Below are positions 6,235-8,133 of a stretch of DNA of 8,133 bases, one piece after another (the first letter of the stretch is position 1; every line of letters begins with the position of its first letter). A model generated the notes under the pieces. The model did no database searches and had not been told where the DNA came from. It saw only the letters and a program-made list of their open reading frames with translations. The stretch covers positions 1 to 8,133 of the forward strand of contig CBCTVZ010000099.1 of the NCBI GenBank assembly GCA_965150505.1, given 5' to 3'. The position numbers and the translations under genes were made by a program. The DNA is from JAGZHZ01 sp965150505 (GTDB taxonomy: Bacteria; Bacillota; Clostridia; Lachnospirales; Lachnospiraceae).

Positions 6235-7470
6235 TCACTGCTTTACTTCTTTTGCCTCATCTTCTTGTCCATCTGTTTCCGTGACTAACACATCCGCAAG
6301 AGAATTATCGCCCAAAAATGTATTGATATTATATAAAAATAAAACATCGGTCACTTTTTTGCTGCTGATCACATTTTCAATATCTTCATAATAATAACGT
6401 GGGTCTACCATCACAATCTCTCGAAAATACGGAGTTAAAAACTGCACAAATGAATTTGCATAAGAATCCTTAAAAAGCAACAGACATCGTTCTTGCTCAC
6501 ACGTTGTTGTGATATCAACAAGAGCGTGATTTCCTCCAAAAAATACTTCATATTTATCCTTTTGATTCAATTTGTCACTTTCATACATAGATGCTGTTTT
6601 TCTCTGTTGATCTGGATAATATACGACATAATCATTTTTGACATTTTTAGGGACATAGATCTCTATTGTATCACTTGCTTTTCGATATCCGCTTTTTGAT
6701 GCCAAAGTGCCTGAAAACTCATCTGTCACAGGATAAATTTCATATTCCGATGCCGGATTCTCAATTTGAAGTTCTGGCGCAATCTTCTTAAATACTTCAT
6801 ACGCGCCACGGCTTGTCCAATGGTGATCCGTTTTATAATAAATATTATCTGCCTGATGCTCTTTCATCGTATCAGTCACATCTAAAAAATGAATATCGCT
6901 TCCTAACTTTTCTTTCACGCTCTCTATATCTTTCGCTTGATCTCGTACGGGCGCATCTGCTGGCATATAGTCTGTCAAAATATATGCTGCATTCGGAATC
7001 ATAGTAAAGAAAAAATTCAGATCGGTATGTTTTTTCTGAAAAGAGACGATTGCGTCTAAATTTCGTTTCAGATTCTTTTCATCTGGTTTGCTTAAAACTT
7101 CCATTAAATATTTTTCTTTTCCAAGATACACGCCATTCGATTCTTTTTTTCCTAAAAGGCGATCTGCTGACAGTTTCAGGCTAATCCACCAATCTCGACC
7201 GATAAATTGATCGGAAACATACGATTCGTAATCTTTCATAAAACTTCCATCGCTGATTTCTTTCCATCCAAGTTCCGGTTTTTGAGTCAACATTCTATTT
7301 TCTGTCTCTGAAAAATCAGAATCTTTTTTCATTGCATTCGCAATTACAATTATCGTCAAAGAACAGAGCAAAAGCCAAGCCGAAAGGCGATATTGTTTTC
7401 TCATCTTGATACGGATTCTTTTTCTTCTTCTTTCCTTTTTCTGTGCATATCTTGCATTTTTCTTTCCCAT
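6235..7470 (-). CDS. DHHW family protein (AlgJ/AlgX-like, cell-envelope O-acetylation partner)
   Basis: The 411-residue protein has a strongly basic cytoplasmic N-terminus (about 1-27), one membrane segment (LSAWLLLCSLTIIVIANAM, about 29-47) and a large extracytoplasmic domain. The naming motif DHHW is at 215-218 in YKTDHHWTSRGAY, and LLFKDSYANSF (331-341) contains the serine expected to complete an SGNH-hydrolase-like triad (D215, H217, S336 by analogy with AlgJ/AlgX). MIPN at 157-160 is also family-like. Such proteins usually work with an MBOAT acyltransferase to transfer acetyl groups to an exported polysaccharide, and an MBOAT gene ends 28 nt upstream. The ATG has GAGGT 6 nt ahead. The acidic glutamate-rich tail (about 398-408) is low complexity. 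The polymer is unknown; no glycosyltransferases are in view. Confidence 0.87.
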   Translation of the reverse strand: MGKKNARYAQKKERRRKRIRIKMRKQYRLSAWLLLCSLTIIVIANAMKKDSDFSETENRMLTQKPELGWKEISDGSFMKDYESYVSDQFIGRDWWISLKLSADRLLGKKESNGVYLGKEKYLMEVLSKPDEKNLKRNLDAIVSFQKKHTDLNFFFTMIPNAAYILTDYMPADAPVRDQAKDIESVKEKLGSDIHFLDVTDTMKEHQADNIYYKTDHHWTSRGAYEVFKKIAPELQIENPASEYEIYPVTDEFSGTLASKSGYRKASDTIEIYVPKNVKNDYVVYYPDQQRKTASMYESDKLNQKDKYEVFFGGNHALVDITTTCEQERCLLLFKDSYANSFVQFLTPYFREIVMVDPRYYYEDIENVISSKKVTDVLFLYNINTFLGDNSLADVLVTETDGQEDEAKEVKQ

Positions 7471-7498
7471 CTCTTTACCTCATCCTTCTTTGATCCAA

Positions 7499-8133
7499 TC
7501 AAAATCTAAAATATAAAAATGGATTATATGTTGCGTTGACAAGATATGCCGTGGATAAAATTAAAATACTTCCATAAACTAGAACAGAAATTCCCACTTT
7601 ATATTTCCCTTTTGAAAATGCAAAAGAACGGAATTTTCGATATACAACAGGTGTCGCGCAGACTGCTGCAAAGAGCAAAATCCAAATATTACTCTTCAGA
7701 TAATACCGTGCCGTGGCATCTGCAAATCCAACGCCGTTCATTCCAAACATTGCTCCCAGATAAGAAAACGCATTTCCCATAGAAGTTGAAAAGAAAAATA
7801 CCCATCCTATCATAACAAAAAACATCGTATAAATATTTTTTAAAAATCCAGGAAGTTTTTCCAGTATACCTTTTAATACATATTTTTCCAGAAAAAGCAA
7901 CACTCCATAGTACAATCCCCAAATCATAAAGTTCCATGCCGCTCCATGCCAGAAACCAGTCAAAATCCATACTACAAAAATATTTCGGATACATTTTGGA
8001 AGACTTACCCGATTTCCGCCAAGTGGAATATAGACATATTCTCTGAACCATGACCCCAGAGAGATGTGCCATCTTCTCCAAAATTCGGTAATACTCTTTG
8101 AGATGTACGGATAATCAAAGTTTTTCATAAATT
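7499..8133 (-). CDS. MBOAT family O-acyltransferase, C-terminal part (5' end outside window)
   Basis: The frame is open to the window edge and ends at TGA 7499-7501, leaving about 210 residues. The ATG at 8126-8128 is internal: family members carry residues before this block and no ribosome site is visible. Numbered from that methionine, ITEFWRRWHISLGSWFR (13-29) and YIPLGGNR (33-40) are hallmark AlgI/DltB/PatA sequences, and TGFWHGAAWNF (57-67) carries H61, the invariant active-site histidine. Several membrane helices follow (about 47-80, 97-117, 147-162, 179-198). Full-length homologues are about 450-500 residues, so a little under half is seen. The enzyme is membrane-bound and moves acyl (usually acetyl) groups toward surface glycans, working with the DHHW protein encoded 28 nt downstream. 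Confidence 0.92.
   Translation of the reverse strand, partial: FMKNFDYPYISKSITEFWRRWHISLGSWFREYVYIPLGGNRVSLPKCIRNIFVVWILTGFWHGAAWNFMIWGLYYGVLLFLEKYVLKGILEKLPGFLKNIYTMFFVMIGWVFFFSTSMGNAFSYLGAMFGMNGVGFADATARYYLKSNIWILLFAAVCATPVVYRKFRSFAFSKGKYKVGISVLVYGSILILSTAYLVNATYNPFLYFRF

Noticed and set aside
7689..8081. Minus-strand 130-codon frame inside the MBOAT gene
   Set aside because: Alternative frame of the MBOAT gene, whose real frame carries the family motifs and active-site histidine.
1..8133. Mobile element, phage, CRISPR or toxin-antitoxin system
   Set aside because: No transposase, integrase, terminal repeats, direct-repeat array or small paired genes are visible; every long minus-strand frame is accounted for by a recognised family.

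Overview
This AT-rich window looks like the chromosome of an anaerobic Clostridia member, most likely Lachnospiraceae. The clues are A/T-rich codon choice, strong AGGAGG-type ribosome sites, a giant 2-hydroxyacyl-CoA dehydratase/activase-type protein, a radical SAM protein of the TatD-linked type, an ECF transporter S component and a DHHW/MBOAT pair. The species is an inference from gene families; no rRNA or other taxonomic marker is present. There is no sign of a mobile element, CRISPR array, tRNA or rRNA.

Layout. Bases 2-916 (+) are the 3' end of a large acyl-CoA dehydratase/activase-related gene. It ends at a strong bidirectional terminator (943-980) that separates it from everything else, all of which lies on the minus strand. 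In transcription order (right to left) the minus-strand genes are: the C-terminal part of an MBOAT O-acyltransferase (7499-8133, cut by the window edge), a DHHW/AlgJ-like protein (6235-7470), a divergent sirtuin-like protein (5451-6200), hisH (4853-5473), hisF (4091-4852), ung (3276-3950), pyridoxal/pyridoxamine kinase (2172-3080), an ECF S component (1625-2170) and a TatD-linked-type radical SAM protein (1004-1609).

How they fit together. MBOAT and DHHW proteins normally act as a pair that O-acetylates an exported polymer. The sirtuin-like gene overlaps hisH by 23 nt, and hisH abuts hisF with no gap, so these three are very probably translated in a coupled way. HisH and HisF form imidazole glycerol phosphate synthase, but no other histidine gene is in view. 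Uracil-DNA glycosylase follows after a 140-nt leader that can form alternative hairpins. A 195-nt spacer carrying a 19-bp perfect inverted repeat and a plausible sigma-A promoter then leads into a tight three-gene unit: kinase, S component and radical SAM protein, with gaps of 1 and 15 nt. That unit looks like a B6-vitamer salvage/uptake module with an unexplained radical SAM member.

Most genes are recognisable housekeeping or salvage functions. The points that deserve a second look are the divergent sirtuin fused by overlap to hisHF, the kinase/ECF-S/radical SAM unit, and the two structured intergenic regions.
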